This document shows, in pieces, positions 1 to 7,734 of a stretch of DNA of 64,000 nt. Source of the DNA: Streptosporangiaceae bacterium (lineage in GTDB: Bacteria > Actinomycetota > Actinomycetes > Streptosporangiales > Streptosporangiaceae); assembly GCA_025964695.1 (NCBI GenBank), contig JAOPYK010000173.1, positions 1-64,000 on the forward strand, read 5' to 3'. The notes under the pieces were generated by a model. That model was given only the letters and a program-made list of their open reading frames with translations, was not told the origin of the DNA and ran no database searches. The translations under genes and the position numbers were made by a program. Position 1 is the first letter of the stretch, and every line of letters begins with the position of its first letter.

Positions 1-114
1 GGACTGTATCTGGTCGACCGGCTGTCCTGCTCCTGGGGCAGCAACACCGCACCCGAAGGCAAGGTCGTCTGGTTCGAACTACCCGCACAACCCAAAGGCC
101 CCGCCCACGGATGA
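1..114 (+). CDS. C-terminal end of an ATP-binding (anti-sigma-type) regulatory protein, partial
   Basis: The reading frame is open from the first base and stops with TGA at 112-114, leaving 37 residues. The end carries a WG...GKVVWFEL pattern. This is typical of the last strand of HATPase_c_2 domains of RsbW-like anti-sigma kinases, which are abundant in actinomycetes. The start lies outside the window, so domain order and partners are unknown. The family call rests on this short motif only. Confidence 0.5.
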   Translation, partial: GLYLVDRLSCSWGSNTAPEGKVVWFELPAQPKGPAHG

Positions 115-459
115 CCGCCCGCGACCGAATGCCCGCCCAAAACAAGAATCGACATCCCCCATGCTCAAGCAGATGTTCGTTCCGGGCCCGACGGATCATC
201 TGTTCTCTCACAACGGTTCCTCAGGTGAAGTGAATTTGTCACCGAGGAAGCGGAAGACGGTGGGCGGAAACGTTCCGCATGACGTGCGTCACAACGGTCG
301 CATGAGGTGACACCATCGTTGCGTACAGGGACACTCCTGGCCGACCTAAACGTGATCAACACGGACAGTAGGCCAGTTGAGTCGGGTGAGATTCCTCCCT
401 CCCGGCCAACCCGGCACGATCCTCGCGGACGGTACAACATCGGTGAGCGGGCAGGGGCC
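115..459. other. Intergenic stretch between convergent genes
   Basis: These 345 bases separate the stop of the ATP-binding protein from the stop of the minus-strand histidine kinase. Both strands contain open frames, but their composition is arginine/proline/serine-rich and they lack a credible ribosome site. I see no strong hairpin, repeat or RNA gene here. Confidence 0.5.
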
Positions 460-1848
460 TCAGTCGCTCGTGATGGGCAGTTCCACCTGCAGCACAGTGC
501 CCTGGCCGGGCGGACTTGTGACCTTGATCGTGCCATTCAGCGCTTCGATCCGGTCGGCCAGCCCGGTAAGGCCGCTTCCTCGAGCAGGATCGGCGCCTCC
601 GCGCCCGTCATCACACACAAGCAAACAGAGACGACCATCACAGATGTCCGCTTTGACGTGGGTGGCCGACGCCTGCGCATATTTCGCTGCGTTCGCCAGG
701 GCCTCCGCCACGACGTAATAAGCCGCGACCTCAACGCTCTCGGGGAGTCGTGTCTCGATCGGGGCGTCGAGCTTCACCGGAACGGCAGAGCGGTGGATCA
801 GGCCCTTGATCGCCTGCACGAAGCCGCCTCTGGCCAGGCTCGCTGGGTGAATCCCGCGCGCCGTCTCCTGCAGTTCGTTCAACGCGTCCGTAAGGCCGGC
901 CGCGACCTCGGAGAGCCGGGTCCTGAGTTCAGGGGCGTCGGCGGGCACATCTTTCTCGGCGATATGGAGTTCCATGGCGAGCGAGACCAGCCGTTGCTGG
1001 GTGCCGTCGTGCAGGTCGCGCCCGATCCGCCGCCGGGCCTGGTCGGTGGCGGCCACGATGCGAGCTCTGGAGGCGGTCAGGTCGGCGCGAACCTGGGTGT
1101 TGGCGATGGCGGTTGCTACCAGATCGGTGAAGTCGCAGATGCGCGTCTCGGCTGCGCGGGGCAGCAGCTGGTCATGGGTCGAGAAGGCCGTCATCACCCC
1201 CCAGCACCTTCCGTCAACGATGATCGGTGTGCCGATCCCTGAGCAAATGCCGTGCTGCTGGAGGTAGACGCACAGTGGGCTCACGGCACCGATGAAGCAG
1301 TCCATCCGCGCGGGAGTATTGCTGTGCAGCACCATGGACGGGAGGTTGCTGCCCGCGATCGTCCAGCGGGTGTTGATCGCCAACACTTCGTCGGGCCCGC
1401 CCCACACGCCGATCACGGTCGTCGTCTCGTCGGGCTCATAGCGGAGCATCCGGGTGATTTCCGCGCCGATGACCTGGCCCACCTCCCTGGCCACCGCGGC
1501 GAAGACCGTGGCCGGTGGTTCTCCGCACGCGACGAGCGTCGCCACCCGGCGCAACGCGGCCTGTTCGTGCGCGAGCCTTCTGAGCTCGTCTCGAGTATGC
1601 CGCGAAGATCTCGACATGATTCTCGACATGATGTTGAAAGCGCGGTCGAACACGCTGGTCTCTTTCACCGTGGTCCCGGGTGTTCGCGTCGCGGGCTCGC
1701 CCGAAGCCAGCAGGCTGGCTTTGACGGCCTTCGGGTGAACGGCCCGGCGAGCCGCCCGGGTGAGGTAGCCGACGAACATGTTGACGCAGGACGCGAGGAG
1801 GATGAGTGCGCCCCTCGCGACGATCAAACGGCGGTTCAGGTCGGCCAC
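460..1848 (-). CDS. GAF-domain sensor histidine kinase (HisKA_3/NarL-type)
   Basis: This 462-residue protein is predicted to autophosphorylate on His and pass the phosphate to a response regulator; no regulator gene is adjacent. A hydrophobic segment at about residues 10-28 may anchor it. A GAF-like sensor region spans about 95-250. The dimerization box RRRIGRDLHDG places the phospho-acceptor His near 280. The ATPase domain shows the N box around Asn386 and the G1 box DDGRGG near 413-418, and it runs to the C-terminus. It stands alone, convergent with the gene before it. The signal is unknown. The start ATG at 1846-1848 is the most upstream; the first 60 residues are variable in such kinases, so a shorter form is possible. 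Confidence 0.88.
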   Translation of the reverse strand: MADLNRRLIVARGALILLASCVNMFVGYLTRAARRAVHPKAVKASLLASGEPATRTPGTTVKETSVFDRAFNIMSRIMSRSSRHTRDELRRLAHEQAALRRVATLVACGEPPATVFAAVAREVGQVIGAEITRMLRYEPDETTTVIGVWGGPDEVLAINTRWTIAGSNLPSMVLHSNTPARMDCFIGAVSPLCVYLQQHGICSGIGTPIIVDGRCWGVMTAFSTHDQLLPRAAETRICDFTDLVATAIANTQVRADLTASRARIVAATDQARRRIGRDLHDGTQQRLVSLAMELHIAEKDVPADAPELRTRLSEVAAGLTDALNELQETARGIHPASLARGGFVQAIKGLIHRSAVPVKLDAPIETRLPESVEVAAYYVVAEALANAAKYAQASATHVKADICDGRLCLLVCDDGRGGADPARGSGLTGLADRIEALNGTIKVTSPPGQGTVLQVELPITSD

Positions 1849-2098
1849 GGGACTCTCCGGTTCGCGTGCCTCACGGCGGCCCAGCGGGCCGGGTCGTCAC
1901 ACCGGGCCGGGCGCCGCGGGTGTGTGGTCTTGCTCGACGACGTTCCGCTCCGCGGCGGCACGCCGCATGTGATGTAGTACCTCGTTCGTTTTTCCAGCAT
2001 ACGTCGAGGTCAGCCGCGCCGGACCCGGACCGGTAGGTGCCCTTGCGCTTGGCCATGTTCAGGGCACGGGCCTGTTCGGCCCTGCCCTGGCCCGTCGG
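1849..2098. other. Intergenic, no supported gene
   Basis: This lies upstream of the histidine kinase and behind the aquaporin hairpin. Frames crossing it give Arg/Pro/Cys-rich peptides created by the adjacent tandem repeat and are not credible genes. It should hold the kinase promoter, but I could not pick out a convincing -35/-10 pair. Confidence 0.4.
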
Positions 2099-2176
2099 CC
2101 CGTCGGCACACCGGCCCGTCGGCACACCGGCCCGTCGGCACACCGGCACACCGGCACACCGGCACACCGGCACCGG
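2099..2176. repeat. Tandem GC-rich repeat array
   Basis: A 16-base unit (CCCGTCGGCACACCGG) occurs three times in perfect tandem at 2099-2146. Three perfect 8-base half-units (CACACCGG) follow at 2147-2170, and then a truncated CACCGG. The array is intergenic, behind the aquaporin gene. The last units form the left arm of the hairpin at 2161-2199. This is a likely slippage locus and could vary in copy number between strains. Confidence 0.85.
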
Positions 2177-2199
2177 AGAGGATCCGGTGCCGGTGTGCC
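2161..2199 (-). terminator. Perfect 16-bp hairpin behind the aquaporin gene
   Basis: Bases 2161-2176 are perfectly complementary to 2184-2199, with a 7-base loop. The hairpin lies 21 bases after the aquaporin stop. No U-tract follows, as is common for actinomycete terminators. Its left arm is made of the tandem repeat described separately. Confidence 0.7.
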
Positions 2200-2219
2200 A
2201 CCGGCCGCGAGCGGTACGG

Positions 2220-3020
2220 TCAGCGGGCGGCGAGGCTGCCCTTCGGCTCCTGCGCAACCGCAGGGGTCTCACCCGTCCGGATGAACCGGTGGTAAACCAC
2301 CGCGGCGAGGACACCGCCGACCACCGGGCCCACGATGCTCACCCACCAGCCGCTGAACGAGCCGGAGACGATCATCGGACCGAGACCACGGGCCGGGTTG
2401 ACCGCGGCGCCGTCACTCGGGCCGCCAATGAAGACCGCCGTGGCGAGGGCGAAGCCGACCACGAGTGGAGCCATGGGGGCCGGGAACCGCTTATCGGTGG
2501 CTGCGGCGGTCACCACGAAGACCAGCACGAAGGTGATCAGGATCTCGACGAGCAGAGCGCGGCCATCGCCCACACCGGGCGCCGGGTTGGTGGCACCGAG
2601 GTGTGTGACGGTCCGCGCAGCGTTGCCGTGGATGGCCCAGGTAGCGAGAGCGGCGAGGATACCACCGATCATCTGGACGGCGACGTAGCCGGTGACATGC
2701 CGCCACGGGAACCTGCGGATGACGGCCATCGCTATGGTGACGGCCGGGTTGAAGTGCGCGCCGCAGATGTGGCCGAGGCCGCCGACCAGCGCCGCAAGTG
2801 CGAGCCCGTTGACCAGGACAATGGCCAGCGAGCCGTACGACGGTCCGGCGATGGCGTGCCGCAGGCCGGCGGAGGTGGCTGTGGCGGTGATGGCGAAGAC
2901 CAGGATGAAGGTTCCGATGAACTCACCGAGGTAGGCGCCGACCACGCCTTTGGAGCCCGGTGCAGCGGACCGACTGGTGACGTTGCGGGATCGGATGGAT
3001 GCGTCGAATTTTACAGCCAT
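2220..3020 (-). CDS. MIP-family aquaporin (AqpZ-like water channel)
   Basis: This 266-residue polytopic membrane protein should conduct water across the cytoplasmic membrane. Both pore signatures are present: GAHFNPAVT with NPA at about 91-93, and AAVNPARGLGP with NPA at about 208-210. About six membrane helices flank the two half-helices. Residues after the second NPA are R-G-L-G rather than the R-D-F-G typical of glycerol facilitators, which favours a water channel. A ribosome site (AAGGAC) lies about 8 bases before the ATG. The first ~25 residues are a polar extension. The gene is monocistronic and ends at the perfect hairpin. Confidence 0.92.
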   Translation of the reverse strand: MAVKFDASIRSRNVTSRSAAPGSKGVVGAYLGEFIGTFILVFAITATATSAGLRHAIAGPSYGSLAIVLVNGLALAALVGGLGHICGAHFNPAVTIAMAVIRRFPWRHVTGYVAVQMIGGILAALATWAIHGNAARTVTHLGATNPAPGVGDGRALLVEILITFVLVFVVTAAATDKRFPAPMAPLVVGFALATAVFIGGPSDGAAVNPARGLGPMIVSGSFSGWWVSIVGPVVGGVLAAVVYHRFIRTGETPAVAQEPKGSLAAR

Positions 3021-3563
3021 GTTCTACGTCCTTAGCCGAAACTCACGGTTGGTACTGTGCGCCGAAGGGCCTCCTCCTGCTCGGGACGGCGTGGTTGCCG
3101 GTGAGACCGGACACCTCGGTGGCCGGTGAGGGTGAGACGCACTACGTGTTGTGCCGTCACCTCGTACCTCCAGTGATGCGATCGTGAGGAAACCCGGCCT
3201 GTGTCATCGACGATGCCGATTCCCGACGCGTGCCGTCTTCGCCGCTAGCGCCCATTTCGAGCCCCTGTCAGCCAACCCCCGGCATACCTGCTAGCTGCAC
3301 TGCCGGGCCGGATTCTCGCTGGACTCCGAGTACACGGCGCTACGTTGGCTCACCGTCGACGACAACGATCACTTCCTTGCCGTCGCCCGGCGTGAACCTC
3401 CGCGTTCACCGGGATCCTGGCCTGCCGCGCCCCTCCGGCCAAACCGCAGATCAAGGCCGCTGCGAGGCTGGAACGTTACCCCCGGCTGGCGGCGGCGTGG
3501 CCGGACAGGCATAGCGTCGAAGACGAGGCCCATATGGCACAGCGATCTCAATGAGGAGATGCC
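3021..3563. other. Divergent intergenic region
   Basis: This 543-base region should contain the promoters of the aquaporin (minus) and of the small duplicated-domain protein (plus). Short frames inside it lack ribosome sites and have non-coding composition. One plus-strand frame around 3330-3400 gives an ordinary-looking peptide but no start, and it could be a decayed gene end. Nothing else is supported. Confidence 0.4.
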
Positions 3564-4175
3564 ATGTTCATTCAGGTCATACAGGGAGAGGTGGCCGACG
3601 CCGAGGAGATGCGTGCGGCAATGGACCGCTGGATGCGGGAGCTCTCCCCCGACGCACACGGCTGGCTGGGTACCACCTCGGGCGTGACTGATGACGGCAG
3701 GTTCATCGCCGTCGTCCGTTTCGAGTCCCAAGAGGCGGCCCGGCGCAACAGCGACCGGCCCGACCAGAGCCAGTGGTGGGTAGAGACCTCCAAGGAGTTC
3801 GGTGGCGAGGTCATCTTCCATGACTGCCGGCAGGTCGACACCTTCGGCGAGGGCGGTTCGGACCAGGCCGGGTTCGTACAGGTCATCCAGAGCCGGATCA
3901 GCGACCCCGAAGGAATGCACGACCTCATGCAGACCGGTGAGAAGGTCATGTCCAAGTTCCGGCCGAACATGATCGGCGGTACCTGTGCACTCCACAGCGA
4001 CCGTGATGGCGTCACCACCGCGGTGTACTTCACCTCCGAGGAGGCGGCCCGCGAGAGCGAGAGCAAGGAATCAACTCCCGAGGTTCGGGACCTCAGGAAG
4101 AAGGAGAGAGGGCACTACGTGGGCGACCCCACCTACTTCGACCTGCACGAACCCTGGCTGCACTCGCCACGGTAA
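3564..4175 (+). CDS. Conserved hypothetical protein with two dimeric alpha/beta-barrel-like repeats
   Basis: The 203-residue protein is internally duplicated. Residues ~1-90 and ~105-190 both start with F(I/V)QVIQ, followed by a helix of the form 'D.E.M...M......'. Both also carry a later (V/T)(R/Y)F.S.EAAR strand-helix pattern. This layout fits ABM/ferredoxin-like (dimeric alpha-beta barrel) folds, some of which are monooxygenase-like or stress-linked. No catalytic residues can be assigned. A good GAGGAG ribosome site precedes the ATG at 3564. It lies about 100 bases upstream of the Fur-catalase pair in the same orientation, so an oxidative-stress link is possible but inferred. Confidence 0.7.
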   Translation: MFIQVIQGEVADAEEMRAAMDRWMRELSPDAHGWLGTTSGVTDDGRFIAVVRFESQEAARRNSDRPDQSQWWVETSKEFGGEVIFHDCRQVDTFGEGGSDQAGFVQVIQSRISDPEGMHDLMQTGEKVMSKFRPNMIGGTCALHSDRDGVTTAVYFTSEEAARESESKESTPEVRDLRKKERGHYVGDPTYFDLHEPWLHSPR

Positions 4176-4236
4176 ACATCGGCGAAGCGCGGTCTACCCC
4201 GAAACATGGTCGAGTCTGGCATTAGAGACATTTGAC

Positions 4237-4261
4237 CAAAGACGGATGAGTCGTTGTCTTG
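4237..4261 (+). promoter_or_regulatory. Possible autoregulatory Fur operator
   Basis: An imperfect dyad (CAAAGAC ... GTCTTG) lies 13 bases before the Fur start, in locally AT-richer DNA. Fur-type repressors linked to catalases in actinomycetes usually bind a dyad at their own promoter. The position fits; the sequence match to a known box was not tested. Confidence 0.35.
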
Positions 4262-4274
4262 ATTCAGTCGTGTT

Positions 4275-4763
4275 TTGTGGTTCTGTAGGCGGGTGACCAC
4301 TGATGGCCCTGCTTTCGGACTCCCGGCCGCCGCTGCTGAGCTGCGGAAAGCGGGCCTGCGGGTAACCGCAGCCCGGCTGGCCATCCTGGAGACCATACGG
4401 TCCCGTCCCCATCTCCGCGTCGAGGTGATCGCCACCCTGACGCGCGACCGGGTCGGCTCCGTCTCGACCCAGGCCGTGTACGAGGCCCTCAACGCACTGA
4501 CCGATGCGGGCCTGCTGCGACGGATCGAGCCGGCCGGAAGCCCCGCCCGATACGAAGGCCGGGTAGGCGACAACCACCACCACCTGGTGTGCCGTCGCTG
4601 CGCAGCGGTCACCGATGTCGACTGCGTCGCCGGCATGGCGCCCTGCCTGGATCCGGTCGACGACGCCGGCTACCAGGTCGACGAGGCCGATGTCATCTTC
4701 TGGGGCACCTGCCCCGACTGCCAACGGACACACAGCCACCTAGATCAAGGAGCGGCGCAATGA
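4275..4763 (+). CDS. Fur-family transcriptional repressor (FurA/CatR type)
   Basis: The protein has an N-terminal winged helix with recognition helix around VSTQAVYEAL (residues 63-72) and a C-terminal dimerization/metal domain. HHHLVCRRC at 101-109 (metal His and Cys106/109) and CPDC (Cys146/149) form the Fur zinc and regulatory sites. It probably represses itself and the catalase, with release under peroxide. The frame begins at TTG 4275; an in-frame GTG at 4293 directly follows AGGCGG and is an equally possible start. The stop overlaps the catalase ATG (ATGA at 4760-4763), so the two are translationally coupled. This arrangement is the familiar furA-kat pairing. Confidence 0.88.
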   Translation: MWFCRRVTTDGPAFGLPAAAAELRKAGLRVTAARLAILETIRSRPHLRVEVIATLTRDRVGSVSTQAVYEALNALTDAGLLRRIEPAGSPARYEGRVGDNHHHLVCRRCAAVTDVDCVAGMAPCLDPVDDAGYQVDEADVIFWGTCPDCQRTHSHLDQGAAQ

Positions 4764-6214
4764 CCGAGAGGCCTACCACCACCACCGACGCCGGTATCCC
4801 GGCTCCGAGTGACGAATTCTCGCAGTCCGTCGGCCCGAACGGACCGCTGCTGCTGCAGGATCACTACGTCATTCAGAAGATGGCGCACTTCAACCGCGAG
4901 CGGGTGCCGGAGCGGGTCGTGCACGCCAAGGGCGGCGGCGCGTACGGTGTTCTGGAGATCACCGAGGACGTCAGCCAGTTCACCAAGGCAGGACTCTTCC
5001 AGAAGGGCGCCCGGACCGAGTCGCTGGTGCGGTTCAGCTCCGTGGCCGGTGAGCTGGGCAGCGCGGACAGCGGGCGTGACCCGCGTGGCTTCGCGCTGAA
5101 ATTTTACACCGACGAGGGCAACTACGACCTCGTCGGCAACAACACCCCGGTCTTCTTCATCCGGGACCCGCAGAAGTTCTCGGACTTCATCCACTCGCAG
5201 AAGCGCCGGGCCGACAACCACCTGCGCGACAACAACATGCAGTGGGACTTCTGGACGCTGTCACCGGAGTCGGCGCACCAGGTCACCTTCCTTATGTCGG
5301 ATCGCGGCACGCCGTACTCGTGGCGCCACATGAACGGGTACGGCTCGCACACGTTCCTCTGGTACAACGCGGGGGGCCAGAAGTTCTGGGTGAAGTACCA
5401 CTTCAAGACCGACCAGGGCATCAAGAACCTCACCGGCGCCGAGTCCGACGCGCTGAAGGCCGCCGACCCCGACCACGCCATCCGCGATCTGCACGCCGCC
5501 ATCGCGAGTGGCGATCGCCCGTCCTGGACCGTGCAGATCCAGATCATGCCGTTCGAGGACGCCGCCGACTACCGGTTCAACCCGTTCGACCTGACCAAGG
5601 TCTGGCCGCACAGCGACTACCCGCCGATCAACATCGGGAAGTGGACACTGAACCGCAACCCGGAGAACTACTTCGCCGAGATCGAACAGGCCGCGTTCGA
5701 CCCGGCCAACCTGGTGCCCGGCATCGGCGCCTCCCCCGACAAGATGCTGCAGGGCCGGCTGTTCTCCTACCCTGACACCCACCGGTACCGCATCGGCCCG
5801 AACTACCTGCAGCTTCCGGTCAACCGGCCCAAGTCCCCCGTCCACACGTACAACAAGGACGGGGCGATGACCTACGTCAACTCGTCGGACCCGGTGTACG
5901 CGCCGAACACCGCGGGCGGTCCGGTGGCCGACCCCGAGCTGTGGCAGGGCGAGTCGTACGCGGTGGCCGGCGAGATCATCCGTAGCGCCTACACGTTGCA
6001 CTCGCAGGACGATGACTACGGCCAGCCGCGGGCGCTCTGGGAGAAGGTGCTCTCCGAGACGGACAAGGAGCACCTTGCGGCCAATGTCGTGGGCCACGCC
6101 TCGGCTCCCGAAGTGACCGCGGACATGAAGGTGCGCGTGGTGGAGTACTGGCGGAACATCGCCAAGGATCTGGGCGACCGCGTCGCCACCGGTCTGGGGG
6201 TCAACGGCTCCTGA
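4760..6214 (+). CDS. katA: Monofunctional haem catalase, small-subunit type
   Basis: This 484-residue enzyme breaks down hydrogen peroxide in the cytoplasm. The active-site signature ERVVHAKGGGAYG gives the distal His55, and GNNTPVFF gives the catalytic Asn near 127-128. RLFSYPDTHRYR gives the proximal haem-ligand Tyr337. The length fits clade 3 small-subunit catalases that can bind NADPH. It starts within the stop of the Fur gene and is followed 26 bases later by a strong terminator, so fur-kat form a closed two-gene operon. It is expected to be induced by peroxide through the linked repressor. Confidence 0.97.
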   Translation: MTERPTTTTDAGIPAPSDEFSQSVGPNGPLLLQDHYVIQKMAHFNRERVPERVVHAKGGGAYGVLEITEDVSQFTKAGLFQKGARTESLVRFSSVAGELGSADSGRDPRGFALKFYTDEGNYDLVGNNTPVFFIRDPQKFSDFIHSQKRRADNHLRDNNMQWDFWTLSPESAHQVTFLMSDRGTPYSWRHMNGYGSHTFLWYNAGGQKFWVKYHFKTDQGIKNLTGAESDALKAADPDHAIRDLHAAIASGDRPSWTVQIQIMPFEDAADYRFNPFDLTKVWPHSDYPPINIGKWTLNRNPENYFAEIEQAAFDPANLVPGIGASPDKMLQGRLFSYPDTHRYRIGPNYLQLPVNRPKSPVHTYNKDGAMTYVNSSDPVYAPNTAGGPVADPELWQGESYAVAGEIIRSAYTLHSQDDDYGQPRALWEKVLSETDKEHLAANVVGHASAPEVTADMKVRVVEYWRNIAKDLGDRVATGLGVNGS

Positions 6215-6240
6215 TCCACCCGTACGGCCCGTGTACGGAA

Positions 6241-6274
6241 GGGGTCCCTCACCGCAGCTGCGGTGAGGGACCCC
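6241..6274 (+). terminator. Perfect 17-bp palindromic terminator after catalase
   Basis: Bases 6241-6257 are the exact reverse complement of 6258-6274, so the folded hairpin has its loop at the centre. It lies 26 bases after the catalase stop. It has no T-tract. Confidence 0.85.
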
Positions 6275-6517
6275 ATGCGAGCACGCCATTCACTTCGCCG
6301 CCCAGAGCGTCATCAGTGGTGCCGTGCCTATGACATCGCCGCCGGCCGGGCCCTGCCGTACGGCGCGGGTGTCAGCCTCGGCGTTGGGTGTCTGGCGGGA
6401 ATCGCCTTTATCACCCTGGAACCTGGAACTGCCCACCCGCCAGGCGCTGCGTACCCCACCCGCCCTCGCCCTCGCCCGCGGCTGACGGCGAATCGGTAGC
6501 CGTACCCGCGTGGGCGG

Positions 6518-6703
6518 TCAGTTCTGCAGAGCATGGCGTGCGAGCTTGAAGCCGATGTTCAGCCCCAGATGGAGCAGAATTCCCGCTCCGCCGGCGCCCG
6601 CGATAGCGAACGCGACCAGCTCAAAGAGCGGGAGCAGCGAACGCAACGTCCCTGCGATATCGCCCTGCAGGGCAAGCGTCGGAATTGTGATGGTGATCGT
6701 CAT
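6518..6703 (-). CDS. Small membrane protein of unknown function
   Basis: This is a 61-residue protein starting MTITITIP. It has an acidic/hydrophobic first half and one clear membrane segment at about residues 31-53 (LFELVAFAIAGAGGAGILLHL), followed by a basic tail FKLARHALQN. The start at 6703 is chosen because GGAGG sits about 6 bases upstream; a longer frame to 6730 has no such site. I recognise no family. A second tiny frame with a perfect ribosome site lies upstream at 6806-6883 on the same strand, so the pair could form a small-protein unit. Confidence 0.5.
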   Translation of the reverse strand: MTITITIPTLALQGDIAGTLRSLLPLFELVAFAIAGAGGAGILLHLGLNIGFKLARHALQN

Positions 6704-6805
6704 GACGGACCTCCAGTCCGCGCCGGGCACGGCGCTGTCGCGCCCCGTGACGCGTGACCTGCCTTGAAGAATTCGACCGCGGCCCAGCCGGCACGACGGT
6801 GACGG

Positions 6806-6883
6806 TCAGCCCGGGCGGCGCAGGTCGCGCATGCCGGGTGCAACGGAATCAAACCAGCGATGATGACTACTGCCGGGACTCAT
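6806..6883 (-). CDS. Possible 25-residue peptide with a perfect Shine-Dalgarno site
   Basis: The frame MSPGSSHHRW... is short and has no recognised domain. It is listed because AAGGAGGTGAACGGG directly precedes the ATG, which is the strongest ribosome site in this region. It precedes the small membrane protein at 6518-6703 on the same strand. It could be a leader peptide, a small protein, or a chance match. Confidence 0.3.
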   Translation of the reverse strand: MSPGSSHHRWFDSVAPGMRDLRRPG

Positions 6884-7734
6884 CCCGTTCACCTCCTTGC
6901 GCTCATGCCACATCGGGCCAAGACGGCACACGCCGATAATGTCGGCGGCGTCGTCTACCAGACGCACCCCTCATGTAAGAGCTTTGGCACTGCAGGGCGT
7001 GATCCCGCGAGCGGGAAGCCACCTGGAGTCACCCCTTAAGCCGGGGAGACCTGTCCTGACCCGGGCCGTCTCTCGACGTAGGGGGTCAGTGGCCTGTGTC
7101 CATGCAGACGCCTCACCGAACGAGGTGCGGCAGGTTCAGTGAACCTGCTGGTCAGCAGTGTGTCAAGCGATCGCAACTCACGGGATTCGGTCAGATGCCC
7201 CCGCATTGTGGGCTGAGGCGTTGAGCCTGTGATCGACCTCACTCGGACATCGCCAGGGTTCCGGCTCTACGCGGCTGGGCAAATGATTCGGCAAAGCGCG
7301 TCACCGTGGTGGGCGTCTCTCATTGCTTGACCGGGATCACGGTAGCGGACCGGCACCCTCGTCGGCCCAGCCGTCCTCAGATACCGGCAGGACGATCGGG
7401 GACGGGTGGTCCGGATCATGGAAGACTTCCTGCCGCTTCGAGCGTGGTGGCGGTGGTGCGAAGTCTGGACCGGAACCAGATCTGGGCCTCGATCTCCTAT
7501 CACCTCCAGGTCGCGGTCCAGCGGCTCACTGGTGAAGCTGCGGCGCCGGTAGGCGCAACACGCGCTGCAGAATCCTGCTGCGTACGTCGCTGAACAGGTC
7601 CTACCTGGGCGAACAGGTTGTGGCGAGTATGCGGTAGCCGGGCATCGGGCTCCGGGTGCCGGTGGTGAGGATCTGGATGCCGGCGTGGTCGGCTCCGGCG
7701 TCGGCCTCCACGGGCCCCGCCACGGAGCCGAGAC
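6884..7734. other. Gene-poor stretch
   Basis: About 850 bases have no gene I can support. Short frames on both strands are basic and proline-rich, without ribosome sites. The minus-strand frame near 7601-7798 contains an ordinary-looking segment (ADHAGIQILTTG) that could be a decayed GAF-like fragment, but this is weak. Close dyads at 7130-7158 beside a TTGACA box are described separately. Confidence 0.4.
7130..7166 (-). promoter_or_regulatory. Palindrome cluster next to a TTGACA box
   Basis: GCAGGTTC-AGT-GAACCTGC is a perfect 8-bp dyad at 7130-7148. CTGCTG-GT-CAGCAG at 7145-7158 is a second perfect dyad overlapping its end. On the minus strand a perfect -35-like TTGACA (7161-7166) lies next to them, so a repressor bound here would cover the -10 zone. 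The best -10 is poor (TTCACT). The nearest downstream gene on this strand is the tiny frame at 6883. Confidence 0.35.

Noticed and set aside
1871-2314. Long minus-strand frame with Cys/Val/Pro repeats
   Set aside because: It is produced by the tandem repeat and hairpin and overlaps the aquaporin end; there is no ribosome site or family signal.
3005-3035. ATGTTCTACGTCC near the aquaporin start resembles the GTTCTAC promoter core
   Set aside because: It lies across the start codon in the opposite orientation and lacks GCAAGT and a -35 at the right distance; probably chance.
3369-3995. 208-residue minus-strand frame opposite the duplicated-domain protein
   Set aside because: It is antisense to a frame with clear internal duplication and a strong ribosome site; its own composition is that of a shadow frame.
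6990-7080. Possible riboswitch-like sequence (GC hairpins and GCCGGGGAGAC)
   Set aside because: The resemblance to c-di-AMP or cobalamin elements was limited to a few bases. The conserved core could not be lined up and no fitting gene follows.
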